The notes: a model not told the origin generated them from the letters alone. A stretch of DNA of 64,000 nucleotides from CAVVMA01 sp963788205 (GCA_963788205.1 CAWBGG010000002.1:1054001-1118000); one strand, 5' to 3'; counted from the first letter of the stretch, positions 17,155-28,350 are shown. Numbers and translations: made by a program.

Positions 17155-19962
17155 CTAACTGCTTTTTGACATTCGTCTTGCCTTAAGGTTGTCATAGACC
17201 GCGAACGTATCGGGCGCGGACCGCACGATGAGAAAATAGATGACGTTCTCGCCCCAAAAGACACAAGGTCCGAGCCCCGGTTCCTTGTCTATGTGAACCT
17301 TTACCCCTTGGTCGGCGGCCTGCCCCGCGTACCACATAACCTCGTTCAGAATCTCCTCCAAGCTGCCCTCCTTCGACAAAACGGCAAGAGCGTCCAAGCT
17401 TTTGTCCCTAAGCTTCCCGGGAATGAAAACCATCCGATCAGGTCCGCGCTCGCGCCTGCCTGGAGACTCCTCTTTCCAGGTCCTCTTTACGGCAATCGAC
17501 TCCTGTAGGTTCCTCAGGACCGGAGCTTCCTGCAAAGCGCGCAGGATCTGTTGCACGCCATGCGCAGCAATGCAGGGTTTCCCATTTTCCTTCAGGCCCT
17601 GGCAGTAACGATCCACTTTTTCAAAACTCTCCTTGTCTGCCAAGGCCAGGGCGCTCCGTTTACCGGTCGCATAGTCCCCGCGTCGAGGCCGGTCGGAAAC
17701 CTCCGCGCCGACCACCGGCTCGTCGGCGATCGAGCCGCGCTTGGAGAACACCACGGCCACGCCGAGCAGGACGATCGAGAGCACGACTACGAAGACGCGG
17801 GTCACGGTCACGTCGGTAATCAGGGCCGGCGTGAACGGTGCCGCCAGGATAGCGACGAGGTTCATCACCTTGATCATCGGGTTGAGCGCCGGGCCGGCAG
17901 TGTCCTTGAACGGATCGCCGACGGTGTCGCCGACCACCGCGGCCTTATGAACGTCGGTGCCCTTGCCGCCGAGGAATCCATCTTCGATCTTCTTCTTGGC
18001 GTTGTCCCAATTGGCGCCCGCGTTCGACATGAACACGGCCATCAACTGGCCGGTCAGGATCGCGCCGCCCAGGAATCCACCGAGACCACCCGCGCCGAGT
18101 CCGAAGCCGACCAGCAGCGGCGCAAACACCGCGAGGATGCCGGGGCCGAGCAGCTCTTTCTGCGCGGTGGCCGTGACGATATCGACGCATCGCTTGTAAT
18201 CCGGCTTCTCCTTGTATTCCATGATCCCCGGATGCTCGCGGAACTGGCGCCGCACCTCGACCACCACCTGAAACGCCGCGCGGCTCACCGCCTTGATCGC
18301 GAAGCTGCTGAACAGGAACGGTACCGCGCCCCCGATCATCAACCCGACGAACACGGTCGGCATGTTAATTTGCACGCCGATCGCGCCCAGATGCGCTTCA
18401 TCTATAAAGGAGCGGAACAGCGAGACCGCCGCGAGCACCGCGGTCGCGATCGCGAGCCCCTTGGTCAGCGCCTTGGTGGTGTTGCCAATCGCGTCCATCC
18501 AGGAGAGCGTGCGTGAGGCTTCCTCCTGATGGATGCCTGCCATCTCGAAGATTCCGTGCGCGTTGTCGGTGATCGGACCGTAGGTGTCCATCGCCAGTAT
18601 GAAGCCGGTGGTGGTGAGCAATCCCAGTCCGGTGAGCGCGATTCCGTAGAACTGGAGCGCGAGCGATTCGCGGAAGATCACCATCGCGCCGATAATCGCG
18701 AGCGCGATTACCACCAGCGCCCACACCGATGATTCGAGGCCTTCCGCCATGCCCGACAAAATCAACGTGGCCGGCCCGGTCTTCGCGGCGGACGCGGTTT
18801 CGGTGACCGGCCCGCGATCGGGATGGGTGAAGTAGTTGGTCAGCCAGAGCGTAACGACCGCGAGTATGATTCCAAGGGTCGCCGCAATGGCGAAGCGCCA
18901 GTCGGGAGCGCCGGTGCGCGGGTCATCGAGGTAGAAGTAGTTCACGAGGAAGAATCCGATCACCGAGGCGACCGCCGAGGTCATGTAGCCCCGGTTGATG
19001 GGGCGCATCGGGTCGCGCATCGCGGTGCCCGCCGGCACGCGCACCGCCATGATGCCCAGAATTGAGGAGAAGACGCCGACCGCGCGCAGGATCAGCGCGA
19101 AGATGATCATCTTCATCGCAAATGCGCCCGCGGCCGCGCCATAGGCGGCCCGGAAGTCCGCTTCGTTGAGCGCATAGGCCGCCAGTATGATCGCCGCGAC
19201 CAGGGTCACCTCGTAGGACTCGAACACGTCGGCCGCCATCCCGGCGCAATCGCCGACATTGTCGCCGACGTTGTCGGCGATCACCGCCGCGTTGCGCGGA
19301 TCATCCTCGGGAATCCCGGCCTCGACCTTGCCAACCAGGTCGCCGCCTACGTCGGCCGCCTTGGTGTAGATTCCGCCCCCCACGCGCATGAAGAGCGCGG
19401 CCAGCGACCCTCCGAAGCCGAACCCGATCAGCACCTTCATCGCGTTCTGGCCGAAGATCAGGAAGATGACCGTGGCGCCCAGCAGTCCGAGTCCGACCGT
19501 GAACATCCCCGAGACGCCGCCGGCCTTGAACGCCAGCTCCATCGAGTCCTTGAAGCTGGTGAGCGCTGCGTTGGCGCTGCGGACGTTGCCTTTGACCGCC
19601 AGCCACATCCCGACGAAGCCCGCGCCGTAAGAAGCGCTCACGCCCATGAAGAACGCGATCGCGATTCCAAACGGCAGCGTCAGGCCTTCGTAAACATTGC
19701 GGTACATAAAAAAGAGCGTGACCATGATCACGGCCACGAACATCAGCATGGTCTGCACCTGGCGTTTGAGGTACGCCATCGCGCCTTCCTGGATCGCGTC
19801 GGCCACATCGGTCATCGATTTCGGGCCGGGATCGGCGTTGAGCACGATACGCACCAGATACAAGCCATAGCCGAGGGCCGCGAGGGCCGAGAGCAAAACG
19901 AACCAAAGAATCATCACCTGGCCCTCGGTCAGGGCAGGCAAAACAATATTGGCTTCGCTCAT
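17155..19962 (-). CDS. hppA: K+-independent membrane H+-pyrophosphatase with extra C-terminal domain
   Basis: Integral membrane pump that couples pyrophosphate hydrolysis to proton export. Motifs: DVGGDLVGKVEAGIPEDDPR, DNVGDNVGDCAGMAADVFE, and the late DTVGDPFKDTAGPALNP. The segment AIGNTTKALTKG has Lys where K+-dependent enzymes have Ala, so the K+-independent H+-pumping class is inferred. About 16 membrane spans end near residue 745. Unusually, about 180 further residues follow (from about 757), soluble, charged, with three Cys, unlike any domain I know. ATG 19962 (935 residues) has AGGAG upstream; the longer frame to 20082 lacks support. Confidence 0.93.
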   Translation of the reverse strand: MSEANIVLPALTEGQVMILWFVLLSALAALGYGLYLVRIVLNADPGPKSMTDVADAIQEGAMAYLKRQVQTMLMFVAVIMVTLFFMYRNVYEGLTLPFGIAIAFFMGVSASYGAGFVGMWLAVKGNVRSANAALTSFKDSMELAFKAGGVSGMFTVGLGLLGATVIFLIFGQNAMKVLIGFGFGGSLAALFMRVGGGIYTKAADVGGDLVGKVEAGIPEDDPRNAAVIADNVGDNVGDCAGMAADVFESYEVTLVAAIILAAYALNEADFRAAYGAAAGAFAMKMIIFALILRAVGVFSSILGIMAVRVPAGTAMRDPMRPINRGYMTSAVASVIGFFLVNYFYLDDPRTGAPDWRFAIAATLGIILAVVTLWLTNYFTHPDRGPVTETASAAKTGPATLILSGMAEGLESSVWALVVIALAIIGAMVIFRESLALQFYGIALTGLGLLTTTGFILAMDTYGPITDNAHGIFEMAGIHQEEASRTLSWMDAIGNTTKALTKGLAIATAVLAAVSLFRSFIDEAHLGAIGVQINMPTVFVGLMIGGAVPFLFSSFAIKAVSRAAFQVVVEVRRQFREHPGIMEYKEKPDYKRCVDIVTATAQKELLGPGILAVFAPLLVGFGLGAGGLGGFLGGAILTGQLMAVFMSNAGANWDNAKKKIEDGFLGGKGTDVHKAAVVGDTVGDPFKDTAGPALNPMIKVMNLVAILAAPFTPALITDVTVTRVFVVVLSIVLLGVAVVFSKRGSIADEPVVGAEVSDRPRRGDYATGKRSALALADKESFEKVDRYCQGLKENGKPCIAAHGVQQILRALQEAPVLRNLQESIAVKRTWKEESPGRRERGPDRMVFIPGKLRDKSLDALAVLSKEGSLEEILNEVMWYAGQAADQGVKVHIDKEPGLGPCVFWGENVIYFLIVRSAPDTFAVYDNLKARRMSKSS

Positions 19963-20133
19963 CTGTAGGTTCAGTCTCCTGAATGCCGGGGTTTGGCGCC
20001 CGCGCTTCCGACCGCGATCAATAGCGCAACGCGGACCGGAGGCAAGCGCCCGATTTAACGGACGGAGTGTAAATTTTCCCATGGGGCAAGTCCAGCCGCG
20101 ATTACGCCTGCGTTAACGGGGAGTGTCGGCGCT

Positions 20134-20466
20134 TCATTGGTCGGGCGGCCGGTAGACCGCGAGCGCGCCAACCACCTGGTCACGCGCGTCGCGCAGGAGC
20201 GTGAAGCGGCCGGGAAACCGGACCACCCGGCCGTCGCGGCATCTGACAGGGATGTCGGCGGCTATGCCCTCGATTCTGCTCACGCCGCTGCCAATCGCGG
20301 CACGAAAGCCCTTCCAATGCGCGTCGCGCGCCGAGTCGGGAACGATCAGATCGAGCGTCTGCCCGACCGCTTCCGCGGCGCTATAGCCGAACAGTTTCTC
20401 GGCGCCGGCATTCCAGGTCCGGATGATGCCCGAAAGGTCCGCGATCAGGATTGCATGTTCGATCAC
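20134..20466 (-). CDS. Stand-alone PAS-domain protein
   Basis: 110 residues forming a single PAS domain: AILIADLSGIIRTWNAGAEKLFGY and the following EAVGQTLDLIVPDSAR are the standard PAS core; FTLLRDARDQVVGALAVYR completes the fold. No output domain, so it would act by partner binding or be a sensor fragment. Start at 20466 begins at the domain edge. Its neighbours (hppA, trigger factor) give no function. Confidence 0.75.
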   Translation of the reverse strand: MIEHAILIADLSGIIRTWNAGAEKLFGYSAAEAVGQTLDLIVPDSARDAHWKGFRAAIGSGVSRIEGIAADIPVRCRDGRVVRFPGRFTLLRDARDQVVGALAVYRPPDQ

Positions 20467-20585
20467 GCGCGCGCCTCGATTGCGTGACGACTAACCGACG
20501 ACCCGAACCGGTGTCAAGGCGAGCCCTGCGCTTCCCTTGCAAGCCCACCGCTCGAAGCTAGAATCTGATTTCAGGAGCGGGCCGT

Positions 20586-20903
20586 TTGGCGGTCTCAGAG
20601 CGCATCGCGAGCTTCACGATTCCCGGCGCCTTGCTCGCGCTCGGCGTGCTGATCGCGCCCATCGCGGCGAGCGCGCAAATTCCCGAGTTGGAGGACAAGG
20701 CCGCCCAACTCACCGCAGAGGTCCGCGAGCAGGGCTCCGACATGCGTCCGCTCTATCAAGATGTCGAGCAACTGACGCCGGTGCACAAGCATCTGCCCAA
20801 GCCGGGCAACCGCCACGGACGCAGCCGGCCGCCGTTCAAGCCCGCGCGCGGAGTCTCGAAAAACCCATCCACGCACGCGGCGCCGCCGGGATCGTCGCAG
20901 TGA
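20586..20903 (+). CDS. Small exported protein, function unknown
   Basis: 105 residues from TTG 20586, with AGGAG at the right distance upstream. A signal peptide (GALLALGVLIAPIAASA, cleavage probably after ASA, about residue 29) precedes a helical stretch IPELEDKAAQLTAEVREQ and a basic, Pro-rich tail (GNRHGRSRPPFKPARG). No family recognised. It precedes tig by 80 bases. Confidence 0.55.
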   Translation: MAVSERIASFTIPGALLALGVLIAPIAASAQIPELEDKAAQLTAEVREQGSDMRPLYQDVEQLTPVHKHLPKPGNRHGRSRPPFKPARGVSKNPSTHAAPPGSSQ

Positions 20904-20982
20904 GACGGCATCGTGCCGCCACCTGCGCATCCCCGTACGGCATTGATTGGGTCGTTGCGCGTATGTTTAGTTGATAGCCGCC

Positions 20983-22293
20983 ATGCAAGTGAACATCGAT
21001 ACCCCCTCCACGCTTCGCCGCAAACTCACGATCGAAGTCGAACCCGACGAGATCAAGCGCGAGCTCGACCGCTCATACAATGAGCTCAAGCGCAGCGTCG
21101 TTCTCAAGGGCTTTCGCCCGGGCCATGCTCCGCAGAAGCTGCTCGAGCGGTTCTTCGGCGATCAGGTACGCGGCGACGTGATCCAGAAACTGGTCAAGGA
21201 CTGCACCAAGAAGGCGCTTGAGGAAAACAACCTCACGCCGATGGTCGAGCCGGAAATCCAGACCGAGGAGACCGATCTCAGCAAGGCGCTGCGCTTCAGC
21301 GCAACCTTCGACGTGCGTCCCGAGATCGTCGTCAAGGACTACCAGGGACTCAAGGTCCAGCAGCCACGTGTTGAAGTGCGCGACGAGGAAATCGAGCGAG
21401 CGCTCCAGGGCCTGCGCGAGCGTCATGCCACGCTCAAGGCCGTCGAAGGGCGGACCCGGGTCGAGCGCGGCGACTACGTGATCGCGGAGATCGAGGGATA
21501 CTCGGCCGACGAACCAATTCCCGGCACCAAAATCGAGCAGCGCCTGCTGGGGGTCTCGGACAAGCTGCTTGCGCACGGCCTCGACGAGGTGCTGGTAGGC
21601 GCAGAGGTCGGCACGCCGCTTCGCAAGCATCGCCGCTACGGCGCCGACGACAAGCAAAAGGAGCTGGCCAGCAAGGACGTCGAATGGCGCGTGGCGGTGA
21701 AGGAAATCTTCACGCGCCAGCTTCCCGAGCTGGACGACGAATTCGCCAAGGACCTGGGCGAATTTGCCGATCTCAAGGAACTGCGCGAAAAGTTGCGCGC
21801 CGATCTGCTCGAAAGCGCCCGCCAGCGCGCCGAGGCGCGCGTGCGCCAGGGGCTGCTCGACCTGGTGATTGAGCGCAACCCGATCGAAGTGCCCGATTCG
21901 ATGGTCGAGCTCGAGCTCAAGGCGAGCGAGGCTGAGCTGGCCGCGGCCTTCGAGCAGGAGGGGATATCGCATGAGGAGGCCCACGCCCGTGCGGCCGAGA
22001 ATCGCCAGGAGCTGCGCACCCGCGCGGAGAAGCGCGCGCGAAGCTCGCTGATTATCGACGCGCTCGCCTCGCAGGAAGGGGTCGAAGTCAGCGACGAAGA
22101 GGTCGCCGATCGGGTTGCGAAGATCGTGACCAACAGCGGACGCGATCGCGATCGGGCCGCGAAGTTCTATCGCGAAGAGGGAAATCTCGCCGCGCTAAAA
22201 GTCTCGATGCGCCGCGAGAAGACGCTCGACGTACTCCTAAGCCGCGCGCAAGTCGAGGCCGAAGCGCCTGCCGAGACCGCCGCCGATGCTTGA
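20983..22293 (+). CDS. tig: Trigger factor
   Basis: Ribosome-bound chaperone and peptidyl-prolyl isomerase. The N-terminal ribosome-binding domain has the signature GFRPGHAPQKLLERFFG (about residues 44-60). An FKBP-like middle domain (about 155-245, RVERGDYVIAEIEGY to VKEIFTRQLPELDDEF) and the long helical C-terminal domain (ELREKLRADLLESARQ onward) follow. 436 residues, family length. The ATG at 20983 gives the standard MQVNIDTPS start. First of the tig-clpP-clpX-lon run; the usual order in many bacteria. Confidence 0.95.
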   Translation: MQVNIDTPSTLRRKLTIEVEPDEIKRELDRSYNELKRSVVLKGFRPGHAPQKLLERFFGDQVRGDVIQKLVKDCTKKALEENNLTPMVEPEIQTEETDLSKALRFSATFDVRPEIVVKDYQGLKVQQPRVEVRDEEIERALQGLRERHATLKAVEGRTRVERGDYVIAEIEGYSADEPIPGTKIEQRLLGVSDKLLAHGLDEVLVGAEVGTPLRKHRRYGADDKQKELASKDVEWRVAVKEIFTRQLPELDDEFAKDLGEFADLKELREKLRADLLESARQRAEARVRQGLLDLVIERNPIEVPDSMVELELKASEAELAAAFEQEGISHEEAHARAAENRQELRTRAEKRARSSLIIDALASQEGVEVSDEEVADRVAKIVTNSGRDRDRAAKFYREEGNLAALKVSMRREKTLDVLLSRAQVEAEAPAETAADA

Positions 22294-22415
22294 AGCGGCG
22301 TGCGCGGCGAGCGATTCCGATTTGCCCGTATTTTTCAAACCCTATAGAATCGGGAGCGGGATGGCGGCGACACCGGCTCTACCGGCAGATGGTGCTGCGC
22401 GCGGCCCCTGATCAT

Positions 22416-23012
22416 ATGAGCAATCTGGTCCCGATGGTCGTCGAGCAGACTGGCAGGGGCGAACGCGCCTACGACATCTATTCGCGCCTGCTCAAGGACC
22501 GAATCGTCTTTCTCGGCAGCGAGATCAATGACGACGTTGCCAACCTGGTCACCGCCCAATTGCTCTTCCTCGAATCCGAGGATCCCGACAAAGAGATCGC
22601 GTTTTACATCAACTCTCCCGGCGGCGCGATCACGGCGGGGATGGCGATCTACGACACGATGCAATTCATCAAGCCGCCAATCTCGACGCTCTGCATCGGC
22701 CAGGCGATGAGCATGGCGGCGTGGTTGCTGTGCGCGGGACAGAAGGGCCGGCGCTACGCCCTCCCCCACTCGCGCATCATGATCCATCAACCGCTGGGCG
22801 GCGCGCAGGGCCAGGCGACCGACCTCGACATCCAGGCCAAGGAAATCCTGCGCGTGCGCGAGGAGATGAACAACCTCCTGGTCAAGCACAGCGGGCAGAA
22901 CCTGCGCAGAATCGAAAAGGACACCGACCGCGATACGTTCATGTCGCCGTCACAAGCGGTTGAATACGGGCTAATCGATGAGGTAATCGTTAGCCGGGGT
23001 CCCTCCAAGTGA
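22416..23012 (+). CDS. clpP: ATP-dependent Clp protease proteolytic subunit
   Basis: Serine protease ring of ClpXP. Catalytic triad: Ser in CIGQAMSMAAWLL, His in SRIMIHQPLGG, Asp in EKDTDRDTFMSP. The start MSNLVPMVVEQTGRGERAYDIYSRLL is the normal ClpP N-terminus, so ATG 22416 is used (198 residues) rather than the frame opening at 22290. clpX follows 15 bases after the stop. Confidence 0.96.
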   Translation: MSNLVPMVVEQTGRGERAYDIYSRLLKDRIVFLGSEINDDVANLVTAQLLFLESEDPDKEIAFYINSPGGAITAGMAIYDTMQFIKPPISTLCIGQAMSMAAWLLCAGQKGRRYALPHSRIMIHQPLGGAQGQATDLDIQAKEILRVREEMNNLLVKHSGQNLRRIEKDTDRDTFMSPSQAVEYGLIDEVIVSRGPSK

Positions 23013-23027
23013 GCCGCGGGAGGAAGT

Positions 23028-24278
<1,251 letters not shown>

Positions 24279-24298
24279 GGGAGAACGATTTAGCCAAG

Positions 24299-26773
24299 AT
24301 GCTTTTTCGCAATGACAAGAAAGACAGCCGCGACGCTTCCCAGGGTGAAACGATACCGTTATTTCCGCTCCGGGAGTTAATCGTCTTCCCGCACGAGGTT
24401 TACCCGATTTTTGCCGGGCGCCAGAAGTCGATTAAGGCGCTCGAAGTGGCCGAGGCCCAGCGCCGGCCGATCTTCCTCGCCACCCAGAAAGACGCCAAGG
24501 TGGTCGACCCCGGACCCGACGACATCTATGCGACGGGCACGCTGGGCGTGGTGGTCCAGTTGCTGAGGCTTCCCGACGGCACGGTCAAGGCGCTGCTGGA
24601 AGGCAAGAAGCGCGCGCGCATCGTCCGTCACGTGAGCCAGGACGACTATTTCCAGGTCGAGGTCGAGGAGATCACCGAAGTCTGCGATCGCACCACCGAG
24701 GTCGAAGCGCTGATGCGCTCGGTCAATTCAACTTTCGACAACTACGTCCGGCTCAACAAGAAGATACCGCCCGAATTGGTGACGTCGATCTCCGCGATCG
24801 ACGACCCTGCCCTGCTCGCTGACAAGCTGGTCGGCCATCTGGGGATCAAGCTCGAAGACAAGCAGGCGCTGCTCGAATGCGTCAATCCAGCCGAGCGGCT
24901 GGAAAAGATCCTGGGCTACATGCGCTCCGAGCTGGAGATCCTCGAGGTCGAAAAACGCATCCGCTCCCGCGTCAAGAAGCAGATGGAGAAGAGCCAGAAG
25001 GAGTATTACCTCAACGAGCAGATGCGCGCGATCCAGAAGGAGCTGGGCGAGAAGGACGAATTCAAGAACGAGATCCAGGAGCTCGAAGACAAGCTCCGCC
25101 AGAAGAAGATGCCTTCCGAAGCGCGCGAGAAGTGCGAGCGCGAGATCAAGAAGCTCAAGATGATGTCGCCGATGTCGGCCGAGGCGACCGTGGTCCGCAA
25201 CTATCTCGATTGGTTCCTCGCGTTGCCTTGGTTCGAGTACACCGAGGACAAGCTCGACATCGCCGAGGCCGAGCGCATCCTGGAGGAAGACCACTACGGC
25301 CTGGACAAGGTCAAGCAGCGAATCCTGGAATACCTTGCGGTGCAAACCCTGGTCGGCCAGATGAAGGGGCCGATCCTGTGTCTGGTCGGCCCTCCGGGCG
25401 TCGGCAAGACCTCGCTTGGAAAATCGATCGCGCGTTCGACCGGACGCAAGTTCGTGCGCGTCTCGCTGGGCGGCGTGCGCGACGAAGCCGAGATCCGCGG
25501 CCATCGCCGGACCTATATCGGCGCGCTGCCGGGCAAGGTTATCCAGTGCATGCGCAAGGCCGGCTCGGGAAACCCTGTGATGCTGCTGGATGAAGTCGAC
25601 AAAATGTCGACCGATTTCCGCGGCGACCCGTCTTCGGCGCTGCTCGAAGTGCTCGACCCCGAGCAGAACTGCACCTTCAACGACCATTACCTGGATTGCG
25701 ACTACGACCTCTCCAAGGTGATGTTCGTCACCACCGCCAACACCATCGATCGCATCCCGCGTCCGCTCCAGGACCGGATGGAGATCATCCGTATCCCGGG
25801 CTACACGGAGACCGAAAAGCTCAACATCGCGCGCAAGTATTTGATCCGCAAGCAGCGCGAGGCCAACGGCCTGAAGGAAGAGAACATCGAGTTCTCCGAC
25901 AAGTCGCTGCTGGGGATCATCCGGCGCTACACGCGCGAAGCCGGAGTGCGCAACCTGGAGCGCGAGATCGCCTCGATTTGCCGCAAGGTAACGGTCGAGG
26001 TCGTCAAGCGCGATCGCAACTCGCACGTCAAAGTCAGCGCCTTGAGTCTGGCGAAGTTCCTCGGGCCGCCCAAGTTCCGCTACGGAATCGCCGAGCGGCA
26101 GCCCCAAATCGGGGTCGCGACCGGCCTGGCATGGACCGAGATGGGCGGCGAACTGCTCAGCGTAGAGGTCACGATTGTGCCCGGACGCGGCAAGCTCACC
26201 GTGACCGGACAACTGGGCGAGGTGATGCAGGAGAGCGCGCACGCGGCGCTATCCTACGTGCGCTCGCGGGCGGAGTCGCTGGGCTTGGCAGCCGACTTCT
26301 ACCAGAAGCTCGACATCCACATTCATATTCCCGAGGGTGCGATTCCCAAGGACGGCCCATCGGCGGGCATCACGCTCGCGACGGCGCTGGTCTCCGCGCT
26401 CACCCACTCGCACATCCGCCATGACCTCGCGATGACGGGTGAGATCACGCTGCGCGGCCGGGTACTGCCGATTGGCGGGCTCAAGGAAAAGATCTTCGCG
26501 GCCCATCGCGGCGGGATTAAGACCGTGCTGATCCCGAAAGAAAACGAGAAAGATATCGAGGAGATCCCACAGCAGATCCTGAAGAATATCGAGTTGATCA
26601 CGGTCGAGCACATGGACGAGGTGCTGCGCCGGGCACTGGTGCTGGCCGACCCGGACGCGTTCCTCAAGCAGGGGCCGAGCCCCGAGCCGACTTACACTGC
26701 CGAACCGGAGCCCAAAGACGACTTGATCGACGACGACGAGGAAGAATCCACGGTACGGCCTAACCTATCCTGA
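24299..26773 (+). CDS. lon: ATP-dependent Lon protease
   Basis: 824 residues with all three parts: N-terminal substrate domain beginning IPLFPLRELIVFPHEVYP, AAA+ module (Walker A CLVGPPGVGKTSLGKS, Walker B VMLLDEVDKM), and the protease domain with the Ser-Lys dyad in IPKDGPSAGIT and GGLKEKIFAAHRGG. The end is an acidic tail. Degrades damaged and regulatory proteins in the cytosol. 20 bases after clpX. Confidence 0.97.
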   Translation: MLFRNDKKDSRDASQGETIPLFPLRELIVFPHEVYPIFAGRQKSIKALEVAEAQRRPIFLATQKDAKVVDPGPDDIYATGTLGVVVQLLRLPDGTVKALLEGKKRARIVRHVSQDDYFQVEVEEITEVCDRTTEVEALMRSVNSTFDNYVRLNKKIPPELVTSISAIDDPALLADKLVGHLGIKLEDKQALLECVNPAERLEKILGYMRSELEILEVEKRIRSRVKKQMEKSQKEYYLNEQMRAIQKELGEKDEFKNEIQELEDKLRQKKMPSEAREKCEREIKKLKMMSPMSAEATVVRNYLDWFLALPWFEYTEDKLDIAEAERILEEDHYGLDKVKQRILEYLAVQTLVGQMKGPILCLVGPPGVGKTSLGKSIARSTGRKFVRVSLGGVRDEAEIRGHRRTYIGALPGKVIQCMRKAGSGNPVMLLDEVDKMSTDFRGDPSSALLEVLDPEQNCTFNDHYLDCDYDLSKVMFVTTANTIDRIPRPLQDRMEIIRIPGYTETEKLNIARKYLIRKQREANGLKEENIEFSDKSLLGIIRRYTREAGVRNLEREIASICRKVTVEVVKRDRNSHVKVSALSLAKFLGPPKFRYGIAERQPQIGVATGLAWTEMGGELLSVEVTIVPGRGKLTVTGQLGEVMQESAHAALSYVRSRAESLGLAADFYQKLDIHIHIPEGAIPKDGPSAGITLATALVSALTHSHIRHDLAMTGEITLRGRVLPIGGLKEKIFAAHRGGIKTVLIPKENEKDIEEIPQQILKNIELITVEHMDEVLRRALVLADPDAFLKQGPSPEPTYTAEPEPKDDLIDDDEEESTVRPNLS

Positions 26774-26833
26774 CAACTTCAACTTCATTCCCGGCCGACC
26801 GCAGTTAGGCGGCGGGGAGAAATCGGAGCACCG

Positions 26834-27142
26834 ATGACCAAGACCGAATTGATCGAAGGGCTTGCCAACAAGCTTGCGATCAGCAAGGCCGACGCAGAGA
26901 AGGCCATCAACATCATTCTCGACGACATTATCGCGGCGCTGAAGACCGCCGATCGCGTCAACATCTCGGGGTTCGGAACCTTCTCGGTATCCGAGCGGCA
27001 AGCCCGGACCGGGCGCAATCCCAAGACCGGAGCGGCGATTCAGATATCGGCCAGCCGCTCGGCGCGCTTCAAGCCCGGCAAGCAGCTCAAAGATTCGCTG
27101 AACGAAACCGCCGCGTCCGCCGCCAGCCACCCCACCGCCTGA
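26834..27142 (+). CDS. hup: HU/IHF-type DNA-binding protein
   Basis: 102 residues. MTKTELIEGLANKLAISKADAEKAI starts the dimerising helices; the DNA-contact signature ISGFGTFSVSERQARTGRNPKTG follows, then the arm IQISASRSARFKPGKQLKD. The last ten residues (ETAASAASHPTA) are an extra tail. HU often follows lon, as here. A hairpin lies about 100 bases downstream. Confidence 0.93.
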   Translation: MTKTELIEGLANKLAISKADAEKAINIILDDIIAALKTADRVNISGFGTFSVSERQARTGRNPKTGAAIQISASRSARFKPGKQLKDSLNETAASAASHPTA

Positions 27143-27241
27143 TTCGGCTGGGGCGCAATCGGCGACCGGCTCTTCCGACGCGTTCTTCTTTTTGAAGGAC
27201 ACCCAACGCCCAGTCGTTAGAGCGCCTTACCCCTAAGGAAG

Positions 27242-27269
27242 GGGCCGAAGGTCTTTCAACCCTCGGCCC
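27242..27269 (+). terminator. Stem-loop after the lon-HU genes
   Basis: GGGCCGAAGG (27242-27251) pairs with CCCTCGGCCC (27260-27269) at nine of ten positions around an eight-base loop. No long T-run follows, so it is a possible, not a proven, terminator. The rest of 27143-27423 contains no gene I can support. Confidence 0.4.
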
Positions 27270-27423
27270 ATCAACGCGCTGCTACGTGGCGCATCCAAAC
27301 TCAAACCACCGAGGTCGGTCTCGGCCCTTCAACTTCCCGTCGCCCGTGTCGCGCGGCCTCGTGGCCCGGCGGGAAGGCCTGCGGCTTTCGAGGGAGCAGC
27401 AGATCCCGACGTCGATCTTCGTC

Positions 27424-28194
27424 TTATCGAGAGCATGAACTGCACCCTACGTCCGTCTTAATGCCAATGGCCGTACATGTGGCGCGGAGGGTAGCGGCGG
27501 TTTGCTGCATTTGCCCCCCAAGCCCCACGAATGCCTCTTCAGTCGAGGCTATCGCAGGCGGTCGGTTGATCCAAGCCGTAAGAACTGGCATGGTCGTTGC
27601 CTTGTTAGAGGTAATGAACGTGCCACACGCCCCCGCTGTCGAGCCCGCCATACTCGCAACGATGAACATCGGGCCCCGGACGTTAGCGGCGCCAGTCTTG
27701 GCCATGTACCCCGTGTTCGGCGTCGCAATTACGTTTGCGCCCCCGGGCACCAAGTCCGCGAACATGACGGTCCCGCGAGGCACGTAGCAAAAACAACAGT
27801 TGGCGGCAACGCCAGTGGCCTCACCCGCTCCTCCCGGAAACGTGTTTGTAAAGGTTACGAAGTTGGCACAAACATCTGCGATAGCCACGTTCGCGACTCT
27901 CACTCGATTGCTGGGACTGGTGCCCCCGGGCAACTCGTAGGAGTTCGCCAGAACACCCGCGGCCTGCGCCATCGCCGAATTGCTGCGCCAGCACAAGACT
28001 CCAAGGATAACGACTGTCGCGAGAGAGCAGGTCAGGAAACGGCTGTGCATCCTGCGATGGAACCCAAGTCGCTTTGCTGTATACCTTTCCAAGGTTTGAG
28101 TTTGCTGTGCCGCCCGGGTAAAGACGCCTCCCTCCGTCGAGTGGTCGATACCGCCTTGGCCAACGCCAGATACTCGATCATATGAGACTTTCAT
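27424..28194 (-). CDS. Cys-rich exported protein, function unknown
   Basis: 256 residues from ATG 28194, chosen because AGGAGG stands seven bases upstream. The hydrophobic segment CSLATVVILGVLCW (about residues 55-70) ends in SNSAMAQAAG, a signal peptidase I-like site, so about 48 residues precede the signal; a start at ATG 28050 would give a conventional signal peptide. The mature part is Gly/Ala/Thr-rich with six or more Cys (ANCCFCYVP, ACGTF, ATCTAIG, GCSSCSR), suggesting disulphides in the periplasm or outside. No family recognised. Confidence 0.6.
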   Translation of the reverse strand: MKVSYDRVSGVGQGGIDHSTEGGVFTRAAQQTQTLERYTAKRLGFHRRMHSRFLTCSLATVVILGVLCWRSNSAMAQAAGVLANSYELPGGTSPSNRVRVANVAIADVCANFVTFTNTFPGGAGEATGVAANCCFCYVPRGTVMFADLVPGGANVIATPNTGYMAKTGAANVRGPMFIVASMAGSTAGACGTFITSNKATTMPVLTAWINRPPAIASTEEAFVGLGGQMQQTAATLRATCTAIGIKTDVGCSSCSR

Positions 28195-28350
28195 CCGGTG
28201 TCCTCCTGCAGCGCCGCGCAGTCGACTCCCGGCCCGCGCCGGACGCATCGCGCGCCCCGCTGGCGCGTCCTGCATCTGGACGCTAAGCCCCTTTCAGAAA
28301 TAGGGAAAGGCCCCCTCGACATGCGGAAGCGGAACCCTCCTGCTGCGCTA

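Noticed and set aside
24728..26242. 504-residue minus-strand frame opposite lon
   Set aside because: Low-complexity Leu/Asp/Arg composition from antisense codons; lon is intact on the other strand.
27205..27275. tRNA-like stretch after HU
   Set aside because: A TTCAACC segment and hairpins are present, but no cloverleaf with proper acceptor and anticodon stems could be folded.
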